In this document: piece after piece, positions 61,854 to 64,000 of the stretch
Layout of the letters: every line of letters begins with the position of its first letter
Position numbering within the stretch: the first letter of the stretch is position 1
Source: Meconema thalassinum
Taxonomy: Eukaryota > Arthropoda > Insecta > Orthoptera > Tettigoniidae
Assembly (NCBI GenBank): GCA_946902985.2
Contig: OX336396.1
Span: 232,018,797 to 232,082,796 of the forward strand
Direction of reading: 5' to 3'
Length of the DNA stretch: 64,000 nucleotides
Notes under the pieces: model-generated
Told to the model about the DNA's origin: nothing
What the model saw: only the letters and a program-made list of their open reading frames with translations
Database searches by the model: none
Program-made: the position numbers and the translations under genes

Positions 61854-62666
61854 GATGGTAAGCCTTATGCATACTATAAAGGATATTCATATATTGTGAA
61901 ACGAAGCAATAAAAATGGAACTGTTATTTGGCGCTGTTCAAAGCAACGATCGAAACAGTGTCGAGGAATGCTTAAAACAAAAGAATTGGACGTACTTTCT
62001 TCAAACAATCATGAATGTAAACTTAATAATCACGCTAGTCTAAATGTAAGGAAAACCCAAACCAAAGCAAGAAACCAATTCCAAGAGAAAGATAGTACTG
62101 CTCAAGATAATATTAACCTCAAGTTTAATACACTACAACGCACTCATGCTGTTAGCGAGTTGTTTAATGAGAAACCTTTAACACCTCCTGTGAAACCCAT
62201 GTTCAGACATGCACCCACATCTCAAAAGCCCTCAACCCTATCAGAGACAATATACCCCATCAAAAAGTTAGTGGGGAAAGGTAATAGTGGTAATAATAAC
62301 ATAACAATGTTAAAGCATTCTAGCACATCTAAAAAGAAGCTTTCAACACTATCAAAGACAACTCAAACCATTGAACAGACTGTGGACACAGGTGGAAATT
62401 ATCATGGTAATGATAACGATGATAATGATCATCATTATGAAAATGATTATAATAATGAGGATGATAATCATAATGATGGTGATAATGATGAACTGCTTCC
62501 CGAGATTCTGAAACCATTCATAAAAAATAGTAAATGGAACGATCCTAATATATTAGTCGAACGTCTACAGCTCTTGCATGCCTGTAAATAGCTTGGTCAT
62601 ATTGGTTATGAGAAAGAGCTATTAAATATAGAAAATGAACTTCGTAAAGCTGCTATTATTGTGTAA
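61854..62666 (+). CDS. FLYWCH-type zinc-finger protein, last exon with in-frame TAG
   Basis: The frame begins after a splice-acceptor-like CAGTGACTAG at 61844-61853 and reads DGKPYAYYKGYSYIVKRSNK, then TVIWRCSKQRSKQCRGML and NNHECK. The Y...W-R-C-x8-C-(R)-x...H-x-C layout matches the FLYWCH zinc finger, a DNA/protein-binding domain of nuclear factors. A Lys/Ser/Thr-rich linker follows. From 62368 the arm encodes the acidic Asp/Asn/His stretch, DELLPEILKPFIKNSKWNDP and NILVERLQLLHACK. TAG at 62589-62591 precedes LGHIGYEKELLNIENELRKA then AIIV and TAA at 62664-62666. Without readthrough the frame from 61896 gives 231 aa. Upstream exons were not found; the exon start is inferred. Confidence 0.65.
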
Positions 62667-64000
62667 TGGGTCAACGTAGCAACACCCCCCATCCCCTAAA
62701 AAATAATTTTCAACAAGTGTTATGTTTAAAAGAACTGATAAACCAAAAGAGCTGTATTCTGTGTGTCTATCTCTTGTAAAAAAAAAATGATTAAATTGAT
62801 AAACATAGTTTGTGTATATTTCTTGTTTTCTTGCATGCTCAAGCAATAGTTATGTCAGGGAAGGGATTCGAACCCTTGCTTCCTTATATATTTGGAAATT
62901 TGATCTTAAGTCAAACGCCTTAACCACTCGGCCACCCTGACAGTTACTGATTTAATTAATATTGTTGGACATTAGTGTTTACAAAACTTTTCTTTTCCCC
63001 ACTATATATATGCTCAACCACTTTTTGGTTTTTCAATGCTGATTTTTGTTTTGTTTCAATTTTTTTTCAGTAACATTGCAGTTATCAGTATTGCAAACTG
63101 GGTGATTAATATAGGGATAAAGGCATCTTAAAAATCACAAGCCTTACAGTTGTCACGTATCATGTATAACATGTTATCCTACATTCCACATAGGGCTCTA
63201 CCTTCTTAACAGTGAACTCTGTTGGTCATTAAAATAACTACTTGTAAAATAATTCCAGTGGTAAATCCTTTTAGCAAATATCATATATTAAATATTTTCA
63301 CGCCATAGAACGACAACTTGAAAATCATTTATTGTAGGAATATCTTTAATGGGATCACCAAACCTTCAAGTATGCAATATACATTCCAGATAGTGCTGTA
63401 TTTTGGTCGATAGTGCCTCCAGTGCTTACATTAAATAAGAATACAGTAAACGTATAAATTTTTTATAAATCATAATTGTTTTCATAAAATACCAATTAAT
63501 AAATATTTTCACACCAACTAATGATCATTTGAAAATGGTTTATTGTAGAAATATCTTTAATGGAATCTCCAAACCTTCAAGTAAACCATATGTGATGTAC
63601 ATTCCACATAGCTACATAACCAACAGTACATCGTGGTACCAATCTCCGCCGCATTGCGCGCTCATTGTTTGTGTTGGATTTCTGTCTCATTACTAGAACT
63701 GTACTTACTGGTCAATAACCAACATAGAGGTCAAAGTGTTCCCCTGGTAGATAACCCATGTTTGGTTTGTCAATTTCTAATTGCAAGGCCAGTCAAGACC
63801 TAACAAAAATTAGTCTTAACGTATATATCCATCATCAACACCATATCATTAAACAAATGAAACCATCTTAAGGTATTTATTACATTTAATTGCATTTTAG
63901 GAATCTTGCAAACATCTTGCAACCTTAAAGAGGAAAGTATAGACAGGAATTGTGAAAAGGAAACCGTTCAATCATTTAATGTCGTTAGTGTAAGGAACCT
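62368..64000. repeat. Right arm of large inverted repeat, runs off window
   Basis: Reverse complement of 58345-59977. The junction with the spacer is at CC|ATTGAACAG: the right side reads ACTCAAACCATTGAACAG and the left side (inverse) CATGTCCATTGAACAG. At the window end the match is still perfect (GTGTAAGGAACCT against AGGTTCCTTACAC). Confidence 0.96.
62853..62941 (-). tRNA. tRNA-Leu (anticodon TAA), right-arm copy
   Basis: Identical in sequence to 59404-59492 on the opposite strand, with the same acceptor, anticodon and variable arms. It is transcribed toward the centre of the structure, opposite in sense to the FLYWCH gene, as in the left arm. Confidence 0.9.

Noticed and set aside
62329..62517. 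His/Tyr-rich minus frame HHYHHHYDYHPHYYNHFHN
   Set aside because: Antisense shadow of the acidic stretch of the FLYWCH gene.
58345..64000. Polinton/Maverick with long terminal inverted repeats
   Set aside because: The 2.4-kb spacer is far too short and no polymerase, integrase or capsid-type sequence is visible; only the arm length would fit.

Overview
The window looks like gene-poor, repeat-dense nuclear DNA from an insect, probably a large-genome, orthopteroid-like lineage. The grounds are AT-rich unique DNA, mariner, hAT, Harbinger, Helitron and Helentron-like remnants, many tRNA-derived SINE families, degenerate non-LTR retrotransposons, TTAGG-type pentamer tracts and a eukaryotic tRNA gene with A and B boxes. 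The lineage is inferred from repeat style; no species was identified. Nothing resembles an operon or a bacterial gene. Calls rest on sequence visible in the window and on remembered family motifs; no search was run.

Layout. Positions 1-6800 hold a DUF4817-type transposase relic, an interspersed repeat called R1 here, nested tRNA-SINEs, and a mariner relic split by a hAT element with an exact 8-bp target duplication. Positions 7000-11200 hold a 2.7-kb hAT-like element whose interior is a 2.1-kb minisatellite of its own terminal motif, then a hAT MITE. Positions 11900-25200 are nested SINEs, RTE-like LINE pieces and three further elements with definable ends (15128-16052, 16839-18186, 18328-20365). 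Positions 25400-36000 hold a long SINE-like retroposon interrupted by a Helentron-like element and a LINE, a CTTT tract, a Harbinger relic with opposed transposase and MADF pieces, and two Helentron-like elements. Positions 36900-43700 hold R1 copies interrupted by an element with a 9-bp target duplication, a hAT element, and a Helentron-like element (41504-43613) carrying a 293-bp tandem array. Positions 44491-47588 form a composite Helitron with a recognisable helicase C-terminal remnant. Positions 50212-53475 are the best-preserved LINE (intact ORF1; ORF2 with one stop and one frameshift). It is followed by satellite-like arrays (53476-55800).

The last 6 kb differ. Positions 58345-59977 and 62368-64000 (the second running off the window) are nearly perfect inverted copies with no net indel over 1,633 bp, around a 2.39-kb spacer. 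Each arm carries the same tRNA-Leu(TAA) gene and the same C-terminal exon of a divergently oriented gene. The right gene has a FLYWCH-type zinc finger. The left gene has a different N-terminal end. Both share an in-frame TAG followed by 24 further codons of a conserved-looking tail. This is the most unusual structure in the window.

Apart from the tRNA genes, the FLYWCH gene pair and ORF1 of the LINE, no coding sequence looks intact. Most other open frames are chance frames or repeat translations. The value of the window lies in its insertion history: several empty-site comparisons between repeat copies fix element boundaries exactly.
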